Program-made: the position numbers and the translations under genes
Part shown: one piece after another, positions 1 to 4,980 of the stretch
How the letters are laid out: every line of letters begins with the position of its first letter
How positions within the stretch are numbered: the first letter of the stretch is position 1
Assembly: GCA_001512985.1 (NCBI GenBank)
Contig: LFRX01000027.1
Coordinates: forward strand, 1 to 10,729
DNA length: 10,729 bases
Direction: 5' to 3'
Source: Acholeplasmatales bacterium DTU056
Lineage (GTDB): Bacteria > Bacillota_I > Bacilli_A > ML615J-28 > CAG-698
The notes under the pieces: generated by a model
What the model saw: the letters and a program-made list of their open reading frames with translations, nothing else
Database searches by the model: none
What the model was told of the DNA's origin: nothing

Positions 1-2
1 CA

Positions 3-104
3 TTCTTTGAAATCATTTTACGAAATCCACATAGTTTGGTTGCTAACTATGTTGATGTAGCTGTAACATATCAAAAACAAAAAACATTAGCAATTATAAA
101 ATAA
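3..104 (+). CDS. 3' end of an unrecognised gene (C-terminal 33 residues)
   Basis: An open frame enters from the left edge and ends at TAA 102-104, giving a 33-residue C-terminal tail that ends in KTLAIIK. I do not recognise the family. It is taken as real because a strong intrinsic terminator begins only 17 bases after its stop, as expected at the end of a transcription unit, and the other two forward frames are closed by stops (TGA at 8-10, TAG at 58-60). The tail has no membrane segment or known motif. The start, length and function lie outside the window. Confidence 0.55.
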   Translation, partial: FFEIILRNPHSLVANYVDVAVTYQKQKTLAIIK

Positions 105-120
105 TTCTTAAACTATGTTT

Positions 121-163
121 AAAAACTCCTAAGATAGAAATAATCTATTTTAGGAGTTTTTTT
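121..163 (+). terminator. Intrinsic terminator after the left-edge gene
   Basis: Positions 121-138 pair with 144-161 in a nearly perfect 18-bp stem with one G-U pair. The loop is AATAA (139-143), the core is ACTCCTAA/TTAGGAGT, and a run of seven T (157-163) follows. The A-run on the 5' side means it could also work on the minus strand, but no minus-strand gene ends here. It separates the left-edge gene from the next operon. Confidence 0.9.
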
Positions 164-209
164 AATGATAAATCTTTTATTCATTTTAATGTAAATTTAA
201 TCGTGAATA

Positions 210-218
210 TGGTATACT
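210..218 (+). promoter_or_regulatory. Extended -10 promoter for the methyltransferase-homologue operon
   Basis: TGGTATACT is an extended -10 element (TGn plus TATACT at 213-218, one mismatch from TATAAT). The -35 region near 190-195 (TGTAAA) is poor, which suits an extended -10 promoter. It lies downstream of the terminator and 25 bases before the start codon at 244, with an AAGGAG ribosome binding site at 230-235. Expected transcription start is about 224-226, leaving a leader of roughly 20 bases. Confidence 0.6.
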
Positions 219-243
219 TTATATATAAAAAGGAGTTATTAAT

Positions 244-1584
244 ATGAATCAAGTAATCAAAGGTCAATTAATTTTATTAACAATTAAACGAATGGGAATT
301 AATGGCGAAGGAATTGGATTTTACAAACGCCAAACAATATTTGTTAATGGTGCACTTCCAGGGGAAATTGTGGAAGTGGAAATAAAGGAAGTAAATCCAA
401 ATTATGCTGTAGGTGTAGTAACGAAATTTAAGAAAAAATCACCATATCGTACCAATCCTCGCTGTGGCCACTTCGAACAATGCCAATGTAGTGACTTACA
501 ACATTTAGCATATGATCAACAACTAGGCCAAAAGCAACAGTTGCTTTTAGAGTCACTAGAGCGATATGTTGACAGTCCAATAGAAAAAACTTTAGTTTTA
601 CCAATTATTAAAGCCAATAAAGAATGGCAAACTAGAACATATCTTAATCTTCCAACCCGTCATGATGGGGAAAAAGTAGTTGTTGGAATGTATGAAAGAG
701 GAAGCAATCGTTTAGTATATATTGATAATTGTTATATGTATCATCCATTTTTACAAGAAAAATTACAAGAAGTTCTTGATTATTTAACTAAAACCAATAT
801 TTCTGTATATAATCCGCGTTATAATCAAGGAAGTTTACGAAATATTATATTAAGAATTTGTCCTAGAACAAAAGAAAGTATGTTAATTGCAGTATTGTTT
901 GAAAAAGATCCATACTTAATTAAAGTTTTAAAAAAATTATCAAATATAACTTCAATTAATTATGTCATTAATGAGGATGAAAAAAGTCAAACAATTGATT
1001 ATAAAAAAATCGTACATTTAACTGGAAAAAAATATATCGATGTCATTGAAAATAAAATTAAGTATAAAATATTACCATCATCATTTTATTTTCCAAATGT
1101 AGAAGAAACCAATAACTATTTATTAAAATTAATTAATAATGGATATATTGCCAAAAATGATAATGTTGTTTCTATATATAGTAGCTTAGGTACTCATGAA
1201 TTATTGCTAAAGCCTTATGTTAAGGAAATTGTAGGGTTTGAAGAAGAACCGTTTTTGGTAGAAAACACTATAATAAATATTCAAAATGAAAATATTAAAT
1301 TTTTAAGTGGAAATATTGTAGAAAATTTATACGAAATATCTAAAACTATGAATATTGACTGCTTAATTATTACTCCACCACGCTCAGGAATAGATAGTAA
1401 ACTTTTAAATGCAATTAAAACTTTAAAAATCAAGAAAATAATTTATATATCTCAAAATCCATCGACATTTGCAAAAAATATTAGTCATTTACAAAGACAA
1501 TATCAAGTAAAATTTATTCAACCAATCGACTCCCATCCACAAACCATCAAATTTTCAATAGTTGCGGGATTAAAAATTAAATGA
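244..1584 (+). CDS. TrmA/RlmD-family 23S rRNA (uracil-5-)-methyltransferase homologue, probably catalytically inactive
   Basis: The 446 residues match the length and order of RlmD/RlmCD-type RNA m5U methyltransferases. An N-terminal TRAM domain (about 3-63, RNA binding) is followed by a Cys cluster (C74, C80, C82, with C163 as fourth ligand), LQH at 85-87, a central RNA-binding region, and a C-terminal Rossmann methyltransferase fold (about 275-446). Family enzymes form m5U in 23S rRNA using SAM and a catalytic Cys. Here that Cys (in Y-[IV]-S-C-N-P) is Gln404, and the terminal Glu base aligns with Ser438. DPPR is TPPR (Thr377), FFQVN reads FYFPN (Phe283 for Gln), and the DLYCGxGT loop has become SIYSSLGT (310-317). 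The frame is intact, so this is a retained protein rather than a decayed gene. A role in rRNA binding, assembly or chaperoning is inference. The start is fixed by AAGGAG 8 bases upstream. It likely leads an operon with the glycerate kinase gene. Confidence 0.85.
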   Translation: MNQVIKGQLILLTIKRMGINGEGIGFYKRQTIFVNGALPGEIVEVEIKEVNPNYAVGVVTKFKKKSPYRTNPRCGHFEQCQCSDLQHLAYDQQLGQKQQLLLESLERYVDSPIEKTLVLPIIKANKEWQTRTYLNLPTRHDGEKVVVGMYERGSNRLVYIDNCYMYHPFLQEKLQEVLDYLTKTNISVYNPRYNQGSLRNIILRICPRTKESMLIAVLFEKDPYLIKVLKKLSNITSINYVINEDEKSQTIDYKKIVHLTGKKYIDVIENKIKYKILPSSFYFPNVEETNNYLLKLINNGYIAKNDNVVSIYSSLGTHELLLKPYVKEIVGFEEEPFLVENTIINIQNENIKFLSGNIVENLYEISKTMNIDCLIITPPRSGIDSKLLNAIKTLKIKKIIYISQNPSTFAKNISHLQRQYQVKFIQPIDSHPQTIKFSIVAGLKIK

Positions 1585-1632
1585 TAAAATTATCAACTGA
1601 AAACATAAATTAGATATAAATAGGGTGAGGAG

Positions 1633-2751
1633 ATGGCGAAATTTTTAGTTATTTCTGACTCATTTAAAGGAACAATGTCTAGTAAAGAAGTAAACAATAT
1701 TATTAAAGAAGAACTAAATAAAGCAGGTTATTATGATGTAATAACATATAATGCTTCAGATGGTGGCGAAGGATTTATTGATAGTGTTATGAATGTTATT
1801 TCAGGTGAAAAATTATTCTTAGAAACTACTGGCCCTAATTTTCAAAAAATTATATCTTATTATTTATTTGATAGTTTAAATTACACGGCCTATTTAGAAT
1901 TAGCCACCACTTCTGGGCTTTCATTAGCAAACCCCAAAAATCCATTAGAAACTACTACCTATGGTTTAGGTGAACAAATTATTGATGCTTTAAATAAAGG
2001 CGCCAAGAAAATTTATATCGGCCTTGGTGGTAGTGCTACAAATGATGCTGGATTAGGGGCGTTATCTGCTCTGGGGGTAAAATTTTATAATGATCAAGAT
2101 GAATTATTTATTCCAACAGGCGGAACCCTTGGCAATATAAAAAAATATGACTATACAGGTTTAGATAATAGATTATCACAAGTAGAAATAAATTTAGTCT
2201 GTGATGTTACCAATCCATTATATGGGTTAAATGGTGCAACTTATGTTTATGCCCCTCAAAAAGGGGCTAATTTAGCCCAAATTATAACTCTTGATAATAA
2301 TTTGCGATATTTAGATCAATTAATTTCTCAAACAATCGATGTTGAAAGTTCTTTTTCCTCAGCCGGGGCAGCTGGAGGGATTCCATATGGTTTTAAAGCT
2401 TTCTTAAAATCTAAAATCATATCAGGAAGTAAATTTTTTTTATATTTGATTAACTTCTCAAGATTAGCAAAGCAAGTTGACTATATTATTAGTGGAGAAG
2501 GTCGATTAGATGAATCGTCATTTTATGGAAAATTAATTTCAGAAATTATAAATCAAGCAGGTGAAAAAGCAGTTGTTTTATTCGTTGGTTCAATTGATAG
2601 TAATTTACCTAAAAGTTTTTTAAAAAATATCTTTGTTTATCCTCTTGTGACCAATAATCTAATAAATGAGGAAATATTATCTTTAAGTCAAAGAAATTTA
2701 CAAAAAGCAGTTAGAAAATTTATTGATGATAGACTAGTTAATGGACTGTGA
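1633..2751 (+). CDS. glxK: Glycerate kinase (GlxK/GarK family)
   Basis: The 372-residue product is a full-length member of the bacterial glycerate kinase family (Pfam Gly_kinase), which phosphorylates D-glycerate with ATP, usually to 2-phosphoglycerate, feeding lower glycolysis from the cytoplasm. Family signatures are present in order: DSFKG (9-13), SDGGEG (42-47), GLGGSATNDAG (130-140), DVTNPLYG (191-198), GAxxxxxPQKGA (201-212), SAGAAGG (243-249) and SGEGRLD (287-293). The ATG is preceded by GGTGA (1624-1628) with GGAG abutting the start. Translation begins exactly where homologues begin (xxxVIxDSFKG), so no other start is needed. It follows the upstream gene by 48 bases without a visible terminator and precedes lemA by 19, so cotranscription is likely. 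Whether it makes 2- or 3-phosphoglycerate cannot be read from the sequence. Confidence 0.93.
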   Translation: MAKFLVISDSFKGTMSSKEVNNIIKEELNKAGYYDVITYNASDGGEGFIDSVMNVISGEKLFLETTGPNFQKIISYYLFDSLNYTAYLELATTSGLSLANPKNPLETTTYGLGEQIIDALNKGAKKIYIGLGGSATNDAGLGALSALGVKFYNDQDELFIPTGGTLGNIKKYDYTGLDNRLSQVEINLVCDVTNPLYGLNGATYVYAPQKGANLAQIITLDNNLRYLDQLISQTIDVESSFSSAGAAGGIPYGFKAFLKSKIISGSKFFLYLINFSRLAKQVDYIISGEGRLDESSFYGKLISEIINQAGEKAVVLFVGSIDSNLPKSFLKNIFVYPLVTNNLINEEILSLSQRNLQKAVRKFIDDRLVNGL

Positions 2752-2756
2752 TTTTC

Positions 2757-2767
2757 AAAGGAGAGGT
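2757..2767 (+). promoter_or_regulatory. Ribosome binding site that sets the lemA start
   Basis: AAAGGAGAGGT lies 3 bases (7 from the GGAG core) before ATG 2771. The earlier in-frame ATG at 2741 lies inside the end of the glycerate kinase gene, has no Shine-Dalgarno of its own, and would put ten charged or polar residues ahead of the membrane helix. The 2771 start is therefore preferred. Confidence 0.8.
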
Positions 2768-2770
2768 AGT

Positions 2771-3325
2771 ATGGAAATATTTTTTATTGTACTGTCGGTA
2801 TTCTTAGTAGTGATTTTATTATGGTTTGTAATTATGTTAAATAGTTTACGACGTCTAGAAATTCGTGTTGAAGAGTCTTTAGCAGAAATAGATGTTGTTT
2901 TAACTAAACGATATGATGTCTTAACTAAAATGCTTGAAACGGCTAGAGGTTATGCTAGGTATGAAGCGGATACTTTATTAAATGTTTTAAGAGAGCGAGA
3001 TGGAAGTATCTCTAAAATGCCGCTTGCTAGAAAGATAGAAGTTGTTGAGGAGATGGATCGTGTTCAAGAAGGAATTAACGTTATAGTTGAACAATATCCT
3101 GATTTAAAAGCTGATAAAACTTTTAACAATTTACAAAAGGCTATTGTAAATGTAGAGGAACATTTGCATGAGGCTCGAAGATTGTATAATAGTAATGTTA
3201 AAGTATTAAATGAGAAAATAACTGTTTTTCCTAGCAGTATTATTGCCAATATTGCTAATATTACAAAAAGAGATTTCTTTCAAGCAGATAAAGATAAAAT
3301 CGAAAATAATAAATTTGGGTTTTAA
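2771..3325 (+). CDS. lemA: LemA family membrane-anchored protein
   Basis: The product has 184 residues from the preferred ATG. It starts with one hydrophobic helix (about 3-23), which fits the N-terminal anchor of LemA proteins. A mostly helical body follows with the family hallmarks: an NSLRRLEIRVEES-like segment (24-36), IDVVLTKRYDVL (40-51), an ETARGYARYE segment (56-65), EQYPDLKA (107-114), ARRLYN (135-140), and an FPSS...RDFFQA tail. The biochemical role of LemA is not settled; it is a widespread helical-bundle protein often linked to the envelope. The usual htpX or TPM-domain neighbours are missing, and it sits between glycerate kinase (19-base gap) and the alkyltransferase (9-base gap), so context does not refine the function. 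The family call is firm; the role is unknown. Confidence 0.9.
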   Translation: MEIFFIVLSVFLVVILLWFVIMLNSLRRLEIRVEESLAEIDVVLTKRYDVLTKMLETARGYARYEADTLLNVLRERDGSISKMPLARKIEVVEEMDRVQEGINVIVEQYPDLKADKTFNNLQKAIVNVEEHLHEARRLYNSNVKVLNEKITVFPSSIIANIANITKRDFFQADKDKIENNKFGF

Positions 3326-3334
3326 AAAATAAAT

Positions 3335-3811
3335 ATGGAAAAATATATTAGTTATGTTAAATCCCCTCTTGGTTATATAGAAATAATTGCTAATGATGAA
3401 TATTTATTAGAAGTTAATTTTACAAATATCATTAAAGAAATTAGGTCAAATAATATCACCGCTGAAACGGCTAAACAACTTAACGAATATTTTAATTACG
3501 AGAGAATGTCTTTTGATTTGCCATTTAAACTTGACGGAACTTCTTTTCAAATTAAATGTTGGCAACAACTATTAGAGATCCCATATGGATCAACAATAAC
3601 TTATAAAGAACAAGCACAGTTAATTGGCCATCCTAAGGCTTATCGAGCGGTTGGACAAGCAAATGGTAAAAATAAGTTAGTAATTATCATTCCATGTCAT
3701 CGAGTAACCGGTATGTTAGATAATCTTGGTGGATATTCAGGCGGAATTCATATCAAAAAGTTTTTATTGGAGCATGAGCAAGTGGGATTAAAACGAAAAA
3801 ATTTTGTGTAA
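3335..3811 (+). CDS. ogt: Methylated-DNA--protein-cysteine S-methyltransferase (Ogt/MGMT)
   Basis: The 158-residue product is a suicide repair protein that transfers the alkyl group of O6-alkylguanine (and O4-alkylthymine) in DNA to its own Cys. The active-site motif IIPCHRV carries C121. Upstream are the helix-turn-helix region GSTITYKEQAQLIG (85-98), the Arg finger in YRAVG (R104), and the Asn hinge N113. The catalytic-network Glu is E148 in LLEHE. Residues 1-60 are a short N-terminal ribonuclease-H-like lobe, so the size is typical of compact Ogt. The normally conserved Pro after the hinge Asn (N-P) is Lys114, and Thr follows CHRV instead of the usual Ile or Val; neither should remove activity. 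No Shine-Dalgarno precedes ATG 3335, only 9 bases after lemA, which suggests translational coupling. Confidence 0.95.
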   Translation: MEKYISYVKSPLGYIEIIANDEYLLEVNFTNIIKEIRSNNITAETAKQLNEYFNYERMSFDLPFKLDGTSFQIKCWQQLLEIPYGSTITYKEQAQLIGHPKAYRAVGQANGKNKLVIIIPCHRVTGMLDNLGGYSGGIHIKKFLLEHEQVGLKRKNFV

Positions 3812-3835
3812 AATAGTCAAAATCCAATAAAACCT

Positions 3836-3864
3836 TTGACAATTTATAATAAACAATGTATAAT
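3836..3864 (+). promoter_or_regulatory. Perfect-consensus sigma-A promoter of the rplU-prp-rpmA operon
   Basis: TTGACA (3836-3841) and TATAAT (3859-3864) are separated by exactly 17 bases, the ideal vegetative sigma-factor spacing. Both hexamers match consensus fully, as expected for a ribosomal protein operon. The predicted transcription start is near 3871, where the structured leader begins. Confidence 0.93.
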
Positions 3865-3870
3865 ATGTAT

Positions 3871-3965
3871 GTTGCATAATGGTGACATATTGTTATCGAT
3901 TAAGCAACCGCTCAGTTGAGGTTTCAAGTGACTAATGTCCACCTTACATTGGCGTGTCTTAAACA
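3871..3965 (+). ncRNA. L21 leader (cis-regulatory RNA of the rplU operon), boundaries approximate
   Basis: The 119 bases from the predicted transcript start to the rplU ATG hold a structured, GC-richer segment. It resembles the ribosomal protein L21 leader of Bacillota in position and in recalled conserved stretches (AAGCAACCGC, CAAGTGACTAATGTCCACC, GGCGTGTCTTA). Pairings I can see: GTTGC 3871-3875 with GCAAC 3904-3908; GGTGACAT 3881-3888 with ATGTCCACC 3935-3943 (one bulged C); and a competing hairpin AATGT 3934-3938 with ACATT 3946-3950. The last two exclude each other, which would suit a switch. In this family the leader is thought to bind L21 for autogenous control; that is established only by analogy here. 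Confidence 0.82.
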
Positions 3966-3973
3966 TATTAAAT

Positions 3974-3982
3974 GAGGAGGTG
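3974..3982 (+). promoter_or_regulatory. Ribosome binding site that sets the rplU start
   Basis: GAGGAGGTG lies 7 bases before ATG 3990. The in-frame ATG at 3972 overlaps this Shine-Dalgarno and would add six residues absent from L21 proteins, which begin M-Y-A-I-I. The 3990 start is therefore correct. Confidence 0.9.
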
Positions 3983-3989
3983 CTTAACG

Positions 3990-4289
3990 ATGTATGCAAT
4001 TATTGAGACTGGTGGAAAACAATACCGTGTTGAAAAAAATCAAGTTTTATATATTGAAAAACTTGATAATGAAGTAGGTACGGAAGTTGTTTTCGATAAA
4101 GTCCTTATGGTCAACGGTAAAGTAGGTACTCCATATGTTAAAGACGCAAAAGTTACTGCTAAAGTTGAAAAACATGGCCGTGGTCGTAAAATAATCGTCT
4201 TTAAATATAAACCGAAAAAAAATTACCGTAAAAAACAAGGACATCGTCAACCATATACCAAAGTTGTTATTACGGCAATCGAAGGTTAA
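3990..4289 (+). CDS. rplU: 50S ribosomal protein L21 (bL21)
   Basis: From the preferred ATG the product has 99 residues, close to the usual 100-105. It starts with the family hallmark MYAIIETGGKQYRV and ends with the L21 signature KYKPKKNYRKKQGHRQPYT followed by a short tail. The C-terminal half is strongly basic, as expected for a 23S rRNA-binding protein (it binds domain I of the large-subunit rRNA and contacts L20). It is the first gene of an operon with prp (2-base gap) and rpmA, under the consensus promoter and L21-type leader just upstream. The longer open frame from 3972 is rejected as a start because it includes the ribosome binding site. Confidence 0.97.
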   Translation: MYAIIETGGKQYRVEKNQVLYIEKLDNEVGTEVVFDKVLMVNGKVGTPYVKDAKVTAKVEKHGRGRKIIVFKYKPKKNYRKKQGHRQPYTKVVITAIEG

Positions 4290-4291
4290 TT

Positions 4292-4606
4292 ATGATCAAA
4301 GTTGAATTTACCAGAAATAAACAAAATGAAATAATTAAAGTGAAAGTTTCTGGTCATTCAGGCTACGATGATATAGGTAAAGATATTGTTTGTAGTGCTG
4401 TATCAACAGCAATGTATGTTACAATCGGAATTTTACAAAAAATTAATCAAGATATGAAATATTTTGAAAACGAAAAAGAAGCAATAATGCAGATTGAACT
4501 AATTAAAACGGATAAATTTACTAATAACGTTATGGATAATCTTCAAGAAGTATTAGAAAGTATTGCAAATGATTATCCAGATTTTATTCAAATTAATTTA
4601 AAATAA
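4292..4606 (+). CDS. prp: Ribosomal-processing cysteine protease Prp
   Basis: The 104-residue product belongs to the YsxB/DUF464 family. Its motif GHSGYxxxGxDIVCSAVS (21-38) carries the catalytic His22 and Cys34, at the positions known from Staphylococcus aureus Prp. In Bacillota that start L27 with an extra N-terminal peptide, Prp cuts the peptide off, which is needed for a functional ribosome. The gene sits in its standard place between rplU (2-base gap) and rpmA, and the L27 encoded here carries the target sequence, so enzyme and substrate are both present. There is no strong Shine-Dalgarno; translation is probably coupled to rplU. The stop TAA (4604-4606) lies just before the rpmA ribosome binding site. 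Confidence 0.95.
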   Translation: MIKVEFTRNKQNEIIKVKVSGHSGYDDIGKDIVCSAVSTAMYVTIGILQKINQDMKYFENEKEAIMQIELIKTDKFTNNVMDNLQEVLESIANDYPDFIQINLK

Positions 4607-4607
4607 T

Positions 4608-4615
4608 GGAGGTGG
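4608..4615 (+). promoter_or_regulatory. Ribosome binding site that sets the rpmA start
   Basis: GGAGGTGG lies 5 bases before ATG 4621. The in-frame ATG at 4606 overlaps the prp stop codon and sits upstream of this Shine-Dalgarno. It would add MEVAI ahead of the canonical L27 start, so 4621 is preferred. Confidence 0.88.
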
Positions 4616-4620
4616 CAATA

Positions 4621-4905
4621 ATGTTAAAAATAAATATTCAGTTTTTTGCATCTAAAAAAGCTGGAAGTTCTACAAAAAACGGGCGTGATTCCATTGCTAA
4701 ACGTCTAGGTGCAAAAAAATTCGATGGAGAATATGCCACTGCTGGATCAATTATCTTCCGTCAACGTGGGACTAAAATTTTCCCAGGAAATAATGTAAAA
4801 CGCGGTGGAGATGATACGTTATTTGCGACAATTTCTGGTTATGTAAAATATGAAAGAAAAGGTCGCCATCATACACAAGTATCAGTTTATCCAGAAAGAA
4901 TATAA
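4621..4905 (+). CDS. rpmA: 50S ribosomal protein L27 (bL27), with Prp-cleavable N-terminal extension
   Basis: From the preferred ATG the product has 94 residues, the usual length in Bacillota. It begins MLKINIQFFASKKAGSS: the first nine residues form the extension that Prp removes, with cleavage expected after Phe9 to expose the ASKKAGSS tail. In mature L27 this flexible tail reaches the peptidyl-transferase centre. The conserved body follows (TKNGRDSIAKRLGAKKFDG, then GSIIFRQRGTKIFPGNNV and DDTLFA). It is the last gene of the rplU-prp-rpmA operon and is closed by an intrinsic terminator 3 bases after its stop. Confidence 0.97.
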   Translation: MLKINIQFFASKKAGSSTKNGRDSIAKRLGAKKFDGEYATAGSIIFRQRGTKIFPGNNVKRGGDDTLFATISGYVKYERKGRHHTQVSVYPERI

Positions 4906-4907
4906 TT

Positions 4908-4933
4908 AAATGCACTTTAAAAGTGCATTTTTT
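4908..4933 (+). terminator. Intrinsic terminator of the rplU-prp-rpmA operon
   Basis: AAATGCACTT (4908-4917) pairs perfectly with AAGTGCATTT (4921-4930) around a 3-base loop, and a six-T run (4928-4933) follows. It ends the ribosomal operon and decouples it from obgE. Confidence 0.9.
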
Positions 4934-4938
4934 GTTAT

Positions 4939-4951
4939 TATAATGTATAAT
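4939..4951 (+). promoter_or_regulatory. Possible -10 elements for obgE
   Basis: Two exact TATAAT hexamers (4939-4944 and 4946-4951) lie between the terminator and the obgE ribosome binding site (GGATGGTGAG, 4966-4975). Neither has a convincing -35 box at 16-18 bases, since that region is the terminator stem. A promoter is needed here because the terminator precedes obgE, but in such AT-rich DNA the hexamers alone are weak evidence. Confidence 0.4.
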
Positions 4952-4980
4952 ATTGTTAAAATATTGGATGGTGAGTCTTA

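Noticed and set aside
244..1584. Methyltransferase homologue considered as a pseudogene
   Set aside because: The frame is full length, has a good promoter and ribosome binding site, and keeps the TRAM domain and four Cys; only catalytic positions are changed, so an expressed pseudoenzyme is more likely.
1582..1595. TGATAA-AA-TTATCA inverted repeat at the end of the first complete gene, considered as operator or terminator
   Set aside because: The six-base arms are all AT-rich with one G-C pair each and a 2-base spacer, too short for a stable hairpin; no T-run follows and no second copy was seen. Chance is likely in this composition.
3064..3249. 61-codon minus-strand open frame inside lemA
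   Set aside because: It lies wholly within a well-supported gene, has no ribosome binding site, and encodes low-complexity hydrophobic sequence typical of an antisense shadow.
4047..4250. 67-codon minus-strand open frame inside rplU
   Set aside because: The Phe-rich product is the complement of Lys/Glu codons in L21, so it is a shadow.
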